From the NCBI GenBank assembly GCA_943913645.1, contig CALTYZ010000007.1:36906-100905 (forward strand): DNA of 64,000 bases, given 5' to 3'. Below the pieces are notes generated by a model, which was not told the DNA's origin, ran no database searches, and was given only the letters and a program-made list of their open reading frames with translations. Both the position numbers and the translations under genes were made by a program. Numbering within the stretch: the first letter of the stretch is position 1; each line of letters starts with the position of its first letter. Shown here piece after piece: positions 53,378-61,251 of the stretch. Origin of the DNA: an uncultured Corynebacterium sp. (GTDB lineage Bacteria; Actinomycetota; Actinomycetes; Mycobacteriales; Mycobacteriaceae).

Positions 53378-53899
53378 GTGACTTCCTCCGCCTCTTCATC
53401 CGCCGCGATGAAACAGCTGGTCCCTTTCATCATCATCGGCATCGGTTGTGCCGTTATTGACTTCGGGGTGACCTACTCGCTGACCCAACTTTCCCCGCTG
53501 GACCGCAGCGGGGCCAAGGCCGTCGGCTGGTGCGTGGGCACACTGCTTGCATACTTGCTCAACTCCCGTTTCGCCTTCCGCGCAGAAGTCAACGCGAAAA
53601 AAGCCGGCGCAGTGTTCATCCTCTACGCCTCAACCTTCGCCGTGCAGGTCCTGCTGTACAAGTGGGCAGCAGTCCCACTTGTCGCCCTCGGGTTTAACGA
53701 CTTTTGGCGCGACCTCATCTCCTTCATCATCGCGCAAGGTGTTGCCACCGTCACCAACTTCATCCTGCAACGCCGCGTGATTTTCAAAGAAGAAACGAAG
53801 ATTATTGCGGCGCAGGAACCTGGCGTCGAGACGCGAACAGCTCCTAAGGCCGACGGAAATCCTCCCGCGCCCCCATCCGCAGCAACTTCAACCAGCTGA
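53378..53899 (+). CDS. GtrA family membrane protein
   Basis: A 173-residue protein with four membrane helices: LVPFIIIGIGCAVIDFGVTY, then a second near LLAYLLNSRFAFR with the family's Asn-Arg-Phe signature, a third (FILYASTFAVQVLLYKWAAV), and a fourth ending ATVTNFILQRRVIFKEE. GtrA proteins are thought to help polyprenyl-linked sugars cross the membrane; next to the arabinan genes a role with decaprenyl-phosphoryl-arabinose has been proposed. It starts at a GTG. Its end overlaps the opposing glfT1 gene by 56 bp. Confidence 0.9.
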   Translation: MTSSASSSAAMKQLVPFIIIGIGCAVIDFGVTYSLTQLSPLDRSGAKAVGWCVGTLLAYLLNSRFAFRAEVNAKKAGAVFILYASTFAVQVLLYKWAAVPLVALGFNDFWRDLISFIIAQGVATVTNFILQRRVIFKEETKIIAAQEPGVETRTAPKADGNPPAPPSAATSTS

Positions 53900-54794
53900 C
53901 AAACGCACGCGGGTCCTTGCGCTCAATGAGGAAAAACCAGCCAAAACGCACCACTTCCTGCAGTTTCATCGCCCGCATACCCTGCTGGTTAATGATGTAG
54001 CCGCGATTGCGGTACGTGAAAAACCGCTTCGTTTCATTGTCAGGAAACTGCGCGTGCGCGCGCCCGCCCATGATCGGGTGGAACTCGCCCGAGCCGTCCG
54101 GGTGCAGGTAAAACGCGGTCAGCGCCGTGCCGTACTTCAGCCCACTGTGCGCTAATCGACGATGGTATTCCACCTCATCGCCGCGAATGAACAGCCGATA
54201 ATCCGGCACCCCAATGCGCTCAGTAGCCTGCGCGGCAAACAACGCCCCGTTGAACAACGAGGCGTACTGGGGCAAAAAATCGCCCTCGAGCTCATCCACC
54301 CGCCGTTTCCACGTCAACCCCTGGCGCAGCGGGAACGCTAACTGCTGCGGATTGTCAATATTAGCCACAACCGGGCTGACCTCATGCAACTGGTGTGCCT
54401 CAGCAACCCGGTAGAGCTCCGCCAACGTATCGCGGTCCGCGGGGCGACCATCATCATCCGCACACCAAATCGCATCCGCCCCCAACGCCAACGCGTGCAA
54501 AAACCCGTAGGCGAACCCGCCTGCCCCGCCAAGATTCGTCCGACTGGGCAAATACACCGCCCGCTCACCAGCCAACTCGGTGAGCAGAGCCTCCACCTCC
54601 GGCTGCGCACCGTTATCGACCACAATCACCCACTGCACCGGGTGGGTCTGCTGCACCACCTGCTCCAGCGAGTGCCGCAACAGCTCAACGCGCTGGTGGG
54701 TGACAATGACGGCAGCTGTCGTACCGCTGCGGTTAAGCGGAGCTAGTGATGGAGCTGATGTAGGGTGCGGGGTCGAGCCGGAGGGGTCAGTCAT
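53844..54794 (-). CDS. glfT1: Galactofuranosyltransferase GlfT1
   Basis: A 316-residue GT2-type enzyme read from MTDPSGS at 54794. The fold has AAVIVTHQRVELLRHSLEQV and WVIVVDNGAQPEVEALLTEL, with the metal-binding triad in AIWCADDDGRPADRD. Then NGALFAAQATERIGVPDYRL and FIRGDEVEYHRRLAHSGLKY, typical of galactofuranosyl transferases. It adds the first galactofuranose units to the rhamnosyl linker lipid. It follows wzt by 92 bp, the order known from mycobacteria and corynebacteria. Confidence 0.92.
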   Translation of the reverse strand: MTDPSGSTPHPTSAPSLAPLNRSGTTAAVIVTHQRVELLRHSLEQVVQQTHPVQWVIVVDNGAQPEVEALLTELAGERAVYLPSRTNLGGAGGFAYGFLHALALGADAIWCADDDGRPADRDTLAELYRVAEAHQLHEVSPVVANIDNPQQLAFPLRQGLTWKRRVDELEGDFLPQYASLFNGALFAAQATERIGVPDYRLFIRGDEVEYHRRLAHSGLKYGTALTAFYLHPDGSGEFHPIMGGRAHAQFPDNETKRFFTYRNRGYIINQQGMRAMKLQEVVRFGWFFLIERKDPRAFVSWLKLLRMGAREDFRRP

Positions 54795-54886
54795 GCTCAA
54801 CATTGTGCCCCAGGTCGTTCCGCAGCGGAACCGAACGTCGCTGTCTTTCGTCCAAAAACATGTGCGCGAGCCCTCCAGCACCTGGG

Positions 54887-55726
54887 TTACGTGCCGCTCG
54901 GGCCACCTACACCATCCCCGCCATCTTCGTCGTCCCCGCCGTCTCCGTGGAACCGCTCCACCAACTCAGCGACCAACTCACCAGCCTCTGGCCCCTCATA
55001 GGCCTCCACCACCTCCGAGACCAGGCCAGCCTGCCGGATTTCGCCTTTGTCCACCCACAAAGCGGTGGTACACAGCTGGGCAAGAAAGTCATTGGAGTGG
55101 GAGGCGAAAACCAGGATGCCGGAGCGCTCCACCATTTCCGCCAACCGGACTCTGGCCTTCGCCATGAACGCGGCGTCAACAGCACCGATGCCCTCATCAA
55201 GCAGGAGGATCTCCGGCTCGATCGAAGTCACCACCCCCAGGGCAAGACGCACCCGCATACCAGTGGAGTAAGTCCGCAGCGGCATCTGCAGATAGTCGCC
55301 GAGCTCAGAAAATTCGGCGATCTCGTCGATTTTGGCCTTCATTTGTTTACGGGTCTGGCCGAGAAACAGACCGCGGATGATGATGTTCTCGTAGCCGGAA
55401 ATCTCCGGGTCCATGCCAACCCCCAGGTCAAAGACGGGGGCGACGCGTCCACGAACATCAGCAGACCCGCGGGTCGGCTCATAAATCCCCGACAGCAACC
55501 GCAGCAGGGTGGATTTGCCGGCCCCGTTGTGGCCAACGAGCCCAACCCGGTCACCCTCACGCAGGTGCAGGTTAATATCGCGCAGCGCTTCAACCACCAC
55601 CGTGTTCGCCGAGTTTTTGCCGATTTTTCCGCCGGCGCTGGACATGACCGCCTTTTTCAGCGAACGGGACTTCGCGTCGAAGATCGGAAAGTCGACGCAG
55701 GCGTTGTAGGTGTCAATGGAAACCAC
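54887..55726 (-). CDS. wzt: Galactan-export ABC transporter ATPase (Wzt-like)
   Basis: A 279-residue ATPase starting at the GTG at 55726, with AGGAGG in front. Walker A is GHNGAGKST, the signature YSTGMRVRLALGVV, Walker B ILLLDEGIGAVD. The motif PVFDLGVGMDPEISGYENI is shared by O-antigen exporters. The C-terminal carbohydrate-recognition domain of many Wzt proteins is missing, as usual for the corynebacterial/mycobacterial type. Together with the permease upstream it flips lipid-linked galactan across the membrane. Confidence 0.93.
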   Translation of the reverse strand: MVSIDTYNACVDFPIFDAKSRSLKKAVMSSAGGKIGKNSANTVVVEALRDINLHLREGDRVGLVGHNGAGKSTLLRLLSGIYEPTRGSADVRGRVAPVFDLGVGMDPEISGYENIIIRGLFLGQTRKQMKAKIDEIAEFSELGDYLQMPLRTYSTGMRVRLALGVVTSIEPEILLLDEGIGAVDAAFMAKARVRLAEMVERSGILVFASHSNDFLAQLCTTALWVDKGEIRQAGLVSEVVEAYEGPEAGELVAELVERFHGDGGDDEDGGDGVGGPSGT

Positions 55727-55748
55727 AGGAGACCTCCTAAACCAGTGA

Positions 55749-56597
55749 TTACACCCAGTACGGCACACGGAACCGCATTTGTTTCATGGCCAGTAGAGTG
55801 ATCAGGATTCCTGCCACGGTGCATCCGAGAACGATGAACCAATGGTAGGCGTAGATGGGGCCGTCAATAAGCGGGGCTCTGACGATCTCGAGGTAGTGAA
55901 ACAGCGGATTGATTTCGGCCAACTTCGCGCGCCGGGCCACGTCGCCGCCTTGCTCGCGCAGTGTTTGGGTCGTCCACACGATGGGGGTGACGTAGAACAG
56001 GAGCTGGACCAAAGCTTCAAGGAGGGGGGCGACATCGCGAAATCGCGTTGCGACGATACCGAACAGCATTGTCACCCACACCCCGTTGATCACCAACAAA
56101 GCAATCCCCGGCACCGCCAACAGTGTCTGCCAGGTCAAAGGGATGCGGAAAATGATCACCAGGATCAGCCAGATGACCATGTTATGGGCCATGAACAACA
56201 GCTGACGCCACACCAACCGGTAAACATGCACCGACAAGGCCGACGGTAGTTGCTTAATCAGGCCTTCGTTTTCGATGAAAACGTTCGCGCCGTCTTTGAT
56301 GGCCCCAGAGATAAAGCCCCACACGATGAAGCCAACGGTGACGTGGGGGAGGAACTGGCGCACGTCGATTTGAAACAGCATTGAGTACAGCAGCCCGAGG
56401 GCAAGCGACATCACACCGGTGGCGATGGTGATCCACAGCGGACCGAGTGTTGAGCGCCGGTAGCGCTGCTTGATGTCTTGCCATCCGAGCTGGAGCCACA
56501 ACTCGTGTTGTTTCCAGCCGCGGATCAGGTCGCGCCAGGCCATCCCCATCGTTTTTGACCTAGATGGGGGTGTGGGTTCCTCCGGTGAGCTGGTCAT
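55749..56597 (-). CDS. wzm: Galactan-export ABC transporter permease (Wzm-like)
   Basis: A 282-residue ABC-2 permease read from MTSSPEEPTPPSRS at 56597; an ATG at 56645 gives 16 more residues. After the cytoplasmic QLGWQDIKQRYRRSTLGPLW, six membrane segments follow, with NEGLIKQLPSALSVHVYRLV between them, a motif of polysaccharide exporters. The ATPase gene begins 22 bp downstream. It is the first gene of the wzm-wzt-glfT1 operon. Confidence 0.92.
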   Translation of the reverse strand: MTSSPEEPTPPSRSKTMGMAWRDLIRGWKQHELWLQLGWQDIKQRYRRSTLGPLWITIATGVMSLALGLLYSMLFQIDVRQFLPHVTVGFIVWGFISGAIKDGANVFIENEGLIKQLPSALSVHVYRLVWRQLLFMAHNMVIWLILVIIFRIPLTWQTLLAVPGIALLVINGVWVTMLFGIVATRFRDVAPLLEALVQLLFYVTPIVWTTQTLREQGGDVARRAKLAEINPLFHYLEIVRAPLIDGPIYAYHWFIVLGCTVAGILITLLAMKQMRFRVPYWV

Positions 56598-56779
56598 GCG
56601 CGCGGTCTCTGCCCGCAACTGTTCGATGTCGTGCACGCACTTCACCCTAGCCCGACTCTCTGAGGGCGCACGCGGTAGTCACGAAAAAACGGGATAAGTG
56701 GCATGCGGGCGAAACCTCAGGTGTGCATAATGTAGATTCGGTGTTTGTTGGCGCGGTGTAAACGAAAGGGAGGACGGAC

Positions 56780-57991
56780 GTGGCGTATGACGTCGCGGGG
56801 GTTCGGGGCCTTTATACATCGTTGTCCGATGGGTGGACGTACCTCAACGCGCATGACGCCGCGCAGATCCCAGAGCGGGTATCTTCGGCAGTAGCGCGTT
56901 CTTTTCGCATGTCATCGGCGGTGGCCCAGACAGAGTCGATGTACGGCTCGCACATGCGCCTTTCCGTTGGCAGGCCAGAGGGGGATGCGTTCCTGTTAGA
57001 TGCCCGCGCCGCGATCGCGGATCTGACAGGAGTCACGCAGGATCGGGTGCTGCTCGGTCCGAGTGTGCCCGCCTTGTATATGGAACTGGTTGCGGCGATG
57101 CGTCACCAGTTTCGCTACAACTCTTCGGTGGTGCTGAGTAATCTCGACCGCCCACAGCTCAACCAGATTCTGTGCCGCGCGGACGCTGAGTTCCGCTGGG
57201 CGCAGGTAGATCCGGCGACGGGTGATTTGTCTGCCGCACAGTTCGCGGAGTTGGTTGATGGATCTACCCGCCTGGTTTCCCTCCCGGCAGCGCATGCCCA
57301 GCTGGGGGTCGTGGTCCCGGTTCGCCCGATTGTGGAGGCGGTGCGGGAGCGCTCCAGGGCGTGGGTGGTAGTAGATGCGTCCGCCTACGCTCCTTACCGT
57401 TTGCTGTCATTCGACGAGTGGGGCGCTGATGTCATTGCTGTTGACATGGCGGAATTGGGTGGTCCGCAGGTGGCCGCGCTGGTGTTCCGGGATGCGGCGA
57501 TGCTGCAGCGCCTAGACACTGCCATGTTGGACTTTCCAGTCTCTCCCGGTTTGGCCGGTGGGGTCTCTGCGACAGTTGACCACTACGGCTCCTTAGCCAG
57601 CCCGGGTGAGGGAAGAATGTCGCGGCGTAACCGGCTTGTGCATTCCATGAGCGAGACGTCTGACTATTTGGAGTACCTGCGGGAAGACTTGTACACCTTT
57701 TTGGGCACGTTGCCGATGGTGAAGGTGTTCGGGGCGGACCCAACTCCTGCGGGACAGATCATGGTTGATCGCATCCCGCGTATGACGTTTGGGTTGCTGG
57801 GCGTACCGGCCGCGCTTGCGCACCAGCACCTGATTGATAGCGGGCTGGTAGTCACACAGTCGAAGCCGTGTGACCTGCTCGAGGAGATGGGCGCAGCGGA
57901 AACCGGCGGGGCGTTAACAGTCTCACTCAGCCCGTTCAATACGCAGGCTGACGTGTTGTTGCTGACCCGCACGGTGGCCTCGCTGACATAA
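56780..57991 (+). CDS. Cysteine desulfurase-like aminotransferase class V protein
   Basis: A 403-residue PLP-fold protein of the cysteine desulfurase-like subgroup. VRGLYTSLSDGWTYLNAHDA opens the protein; further on come LVSLPAAHAQLGVVVPVRPI, VVVDASAYAPYRLLSFDEWG and ADVIAVDMAELGGPQVAALV. In the last, the expected PLP lysine after the ADVIA strand is not evident (usual: SxxKxxGP), so the enzyme may be inactive or altered. GGGAGGA precedes the GTG start. It is convergent with the quinone oxidoreductase gene. Confidence 0.82.
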   Translation: MAYDVAGVRGLYTSLSDGWTYLNAHDAAQIPERVSSAVARSFRMSSAVAQTESMYGSHMRLSVGRPEGDAFLLDARAAIADLTGVTQDRVLLGPSVPALYMELVAAMRHQFRYNSSVVLSNLDRPQLNQILCRADAEFRWAQVDPATGDLSAAQFAELVDGSTRLVSLPAAHAQLGVVVPVRPIVEAVRERSRAWVVVDASAYAPYRLLSFDEWGADVIAVDMAELGGPQVAALVFRDAAMLQRLDTAMLDFPVSPGLAGGVSATVDHYGSLASPGEGRMSRRNRLVHSMSETSDYLEYLREDLYTFLGTLPMVKVFGADPTPAGQIMVDRIPRMTFGLLGVPAALAHQHLIDSGLVVTQSKPCDLLEEMGAAETGGALTVSLSPFNTQADVLLLTRTVASLT

Positions 57992-58027
57992 GCCGCGGGC
58001 CCACCCGCCAGGTCTCGGCAGTCCGGG

Positions 58028-58987
58028 TTAGCTGACCTCCAGCACGATCTTGCCGACGTTGTCGCCTGAATCCATCAGCTCATGCGCCTCGGCGGCACGC
58101 GCAAGCGGGAATGTGGCAGTAATATTGGGCGCGATTTTGCCTGCTTCCAGCAGTGGCCACACGTGTTCAATTGTGGAGCGCACAATGTCGGCCTTCATCG
58201 GCCGCGGCCGGGCACGCAAGGTGGTGGCGTGCAGGGATTGGCGCCGGGGCATCATCCGCCCCAGGCTGATTTCGCCCTTCGGCCCGCCTTGCAGCGCGAT
58301 TACCACGATCTGCCCATCAACAGCGAGTGCTTTCACGTTCGGCTCTAAATACGGCCCGCCTACCACGTCGAGGATGACGTCTGCCCAGCCTTTGAGCTCG
58401 TCAGCGAAGTTTTGTTCCCGGTAGTTAATGGCGACATCCGCGCCCAGCTCACGGCAGTATTCCAGTTTGCGCTTACTTCCGGCGGTGGTAGCCACCTCAC
58501 AGCCGAGGGCTTTGCACAGTTGAATGGCGAAAGAACCAATCCCGCCGGAGCCGCCGTGGATGAGTACCTTGGAGCCTTCGCGAATCCCGGCGAGCATTCC
58601 CAGGTTCGACCAGACTGTGCAGGCGACTTCGACCACGCCGGCGAGTTCAACCATGCTCAGGTTGTCTGGCTTGGGCATGAGTTGGCCTTCGGGTACCGCC
58701 ACGTACTCGGCGTAGCCCCCGCCGGCGAGCAGGCAGCCCACCGCTTCACCGCGTGTGCGCCCAGTGGTGCCCGGGTCTTCGATCACACCGGAACATTCCA
58801 GCCCAATGATGTCGGATTCGCCTTCGGGTGCGGGATATTTGCCCGCCGCCTGCACCAGGTCGGCCCGGTTGACACCGGCGGCAGTGACTTTGATGAGGAC
58901 TTCACCGCTGCCAAGCTGCGGTACAGGGGCGTCTTGAAGCTGCAAAGAGCGGGGGTTTTCCGGGTCGGTGATCGCGATCGCCTTCAT
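58028..58987 (-). CDS. NAD(P)H:quinone oxidoreductase, medium-chain family
   Basis: A 319-residue MDR enzyme without zinc, read from MKAIAITDPENPR at 58987. Motifs: VLIKVTAAGVNRADLVQAAG, DIIGLECSGVIEDPG, VLIHGGSGGIGSFAIQLCKA (NADPH loop) and VILDVVGGPYLEPNVKAL. The layout matches the PIG3/QOR-type subgroup. It reduces quinones or other electrophiles in the cytoplasm. The gene ends 36 bp from the preceding convergent gene and starts 53 bp from tRNA-Ser. Confidence 0.92.
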   Translation of the reverse strand: MKAIAITDPENPRSLQLQDAPVPQLGSGEVLIKVTAAGVNRADLVQAAGKYPAPEGESDIIGLECSGVIEDPGTTGRTRGEAVGCLLAGGGYAEYVAVPEGQLMPKPDNLSMVELAGVVEVACTVWSNLGMLAGIREGSKVLIHGGSGGIGSFAIQLCKALGCEVATTAGSKRKLEYCRELGADVAINYREQNFADELKGWADVILDVVGGPYLEPNVKALAVDGQIVVIALQGGPKGEISLGRMMPRRQSLHATTLRARPRPMKADIVRSTIEHVWPLLEAGKIAPNITATFPLARAAEAHELMDSGDNVGKIVLEVS

Positions 58988-59040
58988 GCGCACCCAGGGT
59001 AGTGGAGTTTGGGTAGGCGTACTGTAGACTCGTCGCCGTT

Positions 59041-59125
59041 GGAGACGTGGCAGAGCGGCCGAATGCACTGGTCTTGAAAACCAGCGAGGGTCACACCTCC
59101 GCGGGTTCAAATCCCGCCGTCTCCG
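59041..59125 (+). tRNA. tRNA-Ser (anticodon UGA)
   Basis: 85 bases fold as a class II tRNA. The acceptor stem GGAGACG pairs with CGTCTCC, the anticodon loop CTTGAAA has TGA at 59075-59077, a long variable arm is present, and the T arm is GCGGG-TTCAAAT-CCCGC. CCA is not encoded. A hairpin with T-rich end follows. Confidence 0.96.
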
Positions 59126-59129
59126 CGTG

Positions 59130-59156
59130 AAAAAGCCCCGATACAGGGGCTTTTCG
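59130..59156 (+). terminator. Terminator after tRNA-Ser
   Basis: AAAAGCCCC (59131-59139) and GGGGCTTTT (59146-59154) form a perfect 9-bp stem with a 6-base loop, ending in T residues, directly after the tRNA. Confidence 0.85.
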
Positions 59157-59306
59157 CTTGTCGACGCCCACCTTATCCCTCTGGTTGTTCGCCGAGGCCA
59201 CCCCCAGCTAGCGTGCGTAGCCAAAGGGGCGGAGTCATCAGTGAATGTGCGGGAAAGAGATCGGTCAGGCGACGGATTCATTCACGTGTTGAGGAGTTGA
59301 GCCCAC

Positions 59307-59435
59307 GTGCGTGTTCTACTTATGACGGCCGTCGCGGAGTTCGGTCTCGTCAGCGCTGCAGATGCGATTGGCAATTCCGGCGATTGGTGTGACACTGGTG
59401 TCTGCTGCACTCCTCGTCAGCCTGAGTGGTTTTAA
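59307..59435 (+). CDS. Candidate precursor peptide of a ribosomal natural product
   Basis: A 42-codon frame from a GTG at 59307 with GAGGAG (59291-59296) as ribosome binding site, or 37 codons from the ATG at 59322. The N-terminal part, with AEFGLVSAADAIGNS, looks like a leader. The C-terminus is GDWCDTGVCCTPRQPEWF, with three cysteines, two Thr and several aromatic residues, a core-like composition. No other gene lies between tRNA-Ser and the ABC transporter, and the frame ends 50 bp before it. The peptide class is unknown: no lanthionine, thiazole or radical-SAM enzyme gene is present in the window. Gene reality rests on ribosome binding site, position and composition. Confidence 0.55.
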   Translation: MRVLLMTAVAEFGLVSAADAIGNSGDWCDTGVCCTPRQPEWF

Positions 59436-59485
59436 GAGCCTCAGGGTCAGACGCACACGAGTACGATAGCGAATCGGGGTTAGAT

Positions 59486-60490
59486 ATGAATGCGGTAGAG
59501 TTCCATAATATTTCATACAGCGTTCACGGCAGGCCGATCTTGCAGGAACTTGAATTCGCAGTGCCAGAGGGGAGTGGCTTCGCCATCCTCGGACCTAACG
59601 GAGCAGGTAAAACTACTTCGATACGCGTGATGGGCGGGTTGGTTAGACCCGATGGCGGTGAAGTTCGTGTCTATGGTCTTGCCGTCAAACCGAGGGATGC
59701 CCACAACTTGCGGGCTCGTATGGGATTTCAACTCGACGGCTCGCTCTACGAGCGCCTTACGGCCTACGAAAACCTGAGTCTGTGGGGCGAGCTTTATGGA
59801 TGTCACGGCGCAGCGCTCAAGCGACGGGTAGACGAATTACTCGAGTTGTTTAGATTGACGGATCGGAGTAATTCAAAGCTCGCGGAGTTTAGCAAAGGCA
59901 TGAAGCAGCAGATAGCATTAAGTCGCGCAATAATTGCTGAACCGGATCTGCTGGTTCTCGACGAGCCCACGTCCGGCCTCTCTCCCGAAGTTGCAGAAGA
60001 CGTCATCTCATACATAACCGACTATAAGGACTCCCGGGGTGCGACTATCATACTCTGCACTCATGAACTCTACGGCCTGGATCGCCTTGTAGACAGTGTT
60101 TGCATCCTTGATAAGGGGAGGGTGCTAGATGCTGGTGGGGTAGAAGGTTTGAAGTGGCAGTTCTGGCCCAAGAGGCGCTTCATAATCGCGACCGACACAA
60201 GAACCGCCAACGTTCCGGCGATTTGGGAAAACAATTTCTGGAGGCCTCGCCAGCTGGATTGGTCGGCTTGTGGCGATCATTTCGTCGTAGAGTTTGACGC
60301 TGAGCCTGAAGAACTGGAGTTGGCTTTGACCACTATCTGGGGTCACGGCGGCTCCGTGTTGTCGGCTTCGCCTATCGAGAGGTCATTGCGCGACCTTTAC
60401 TTCGCATCGTTAAACAAGGGGGGAGATGAGTGTGAGGCTCAAGGTAACCAAGGCGCTGCTAAAAAAGGAATTTTTGGACTTTCGACGTGA
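59486..60490 (+). CDS. ABC-2 type transporter ATPase
   Basis: A 334-residue ATPase from the ATG at 59486. Walker A is GPNGAGKTT, the signature FSKGMKQQIALSRA, Walker B LLVLDEPTSGLSPE, H-loop LCTHE. A C-terminal domain of about 110 residues (ending SPIERSLRDLYFASLNKG) follows, as in natural-product and antibiotic exporters. Its sequence is more AT-rich and uses rarer codons (ATA, AGG, TTA) than neighbours, suggesting transfer. The permease gene begins inside it. Confidence 0.92.
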   Translation: MNAVEFHNISYSVHGRPILQELEFAVPEGSGFAILGPNGAGKTTSIRVMGGLVRPDGGEVRVYGLAVKPRDAHNLRARMGFQLDGSLYERLTAYENLSLWGELYGCHGAALKRRVDELLELFRLTDRSNSKLAEFSKGMKQQIALSRAIIAEPDLLVLDEPTSGLSPEVAEDVISYITDYKDSRGATIILCTHELYGLDRLVDSVCILDKGRVLDAGGVEGLKWQFWPKRRFIIATDTRTANVPAIWENNFWRPRQLDWSACGDHFVVEFDAEPEELELALTTIWGHGGSVLSASPIERSLRDLYFASLNKGGDECEAQGNQGAAKKGIFGLST

Positions 60491-61229
60491 TGCCGCAATA
60501 TTTTCGTCTCTCTTGATCCTTCCGTTGGCTTTCGGCGTGGTACTGCCGACGCTATTACTCGTTTTGCTCAGGTCCCCTCAAGCAGAGCAACAGATCGACC
60601 GGTTAGGTGCGCTCGGTGAGGAGCTGTTGTCGGGAGTAGGCCCGGGTATGGCCGATCCCAGTGTTGCGTTCGCGCACCTGCTTATTGGAAAGTTATTTGC
60701 CCCTGCATTCTTGCTTATACCGGTAATTGCAGGGTCGACCCTGGCGGCTTCAAGTTTCGCTGGTGAGAAATCGGAGCGGACGCTAGAAGGTCTATTATTC
60801 AGTCCTGCGAGTCCCCGTGAGCTGGTGCTCGCGAAAGTTCTCGCCAGTCTCATACCCGCTGTTTTGCTAAGTTGGCTGACCGTTTCGATTTACCTAACCA
60901 CGGTGCTCGCGCTCGGCAGGCCAGTTTTTCAAGATCGCTGGCCCTTTGACTGGAGTTGGTTTGTGTTGACGGTCGTCTTGGTTCCGTTAGTCGCTTTCTT
61001 GACTGTAGCTATTGTAATAGAGGTGTCGCAACGGGCGAAGAGCGTCAAAACTGCTCAATCTGTCGCAGGGCTTTTGATTCTGCCCGTTATTGGCTCCATC
61101 GTGGGCCAGGTAGCAGGTGCTGCACTCCTGGGATGGCAGGCGACCCTCGCCGTCCTTGCATTTGTGATTATTGCTGACGGCATCTTAGCTTATCGCGCTA
61201 AGAATCTTGACCCTGTTCGGCTCTTGTGA
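60426..61229 (+). CDS. ABC-2 type transporter permease
   Basis: A 267-residue membrane protein with six hydrophobic segments and a large extracytoplasmic loop after the first. VLLRSPQAEQQIDRLGALGE is the loop, AGSTLAASSFAGEKSERTLE is the conserved cytoplasmic turn of ABC-2 exporters. It overlaps the ATPase gene by 65 bp and has GGGGGGAG just before its ATG. With the ATPase it likely exports the product of the peptide gene or gives self-protection. Confidence 0.88.
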   Translation: MSVRLKVTKALLKKEFLDFRRDAAIFSSLLILPLAFGVVLPTLLLVLLRSPQAEQQIDRLGALGEELLSGVGPGMADPSVAFAHLLIGKLFAPAFLLIPVIAGSTLAASSFAGEKSERTLEGLLFSPASPRELVLAKVLASLIPAVLLSWLTVSIYLTTVLALGRPVFQDRWPFDWSWFVLTVVLVPLVAFLTVAIVIEVSQRAKSVKTAQSVAGLLILPVIGSIVGQVAGAALLGWQATLAVLAFVIIADGILAYRAKNLDPVRLL

Positions 61230-61251
61230 CTTCGTGCAGAGGAGAGTGAGA

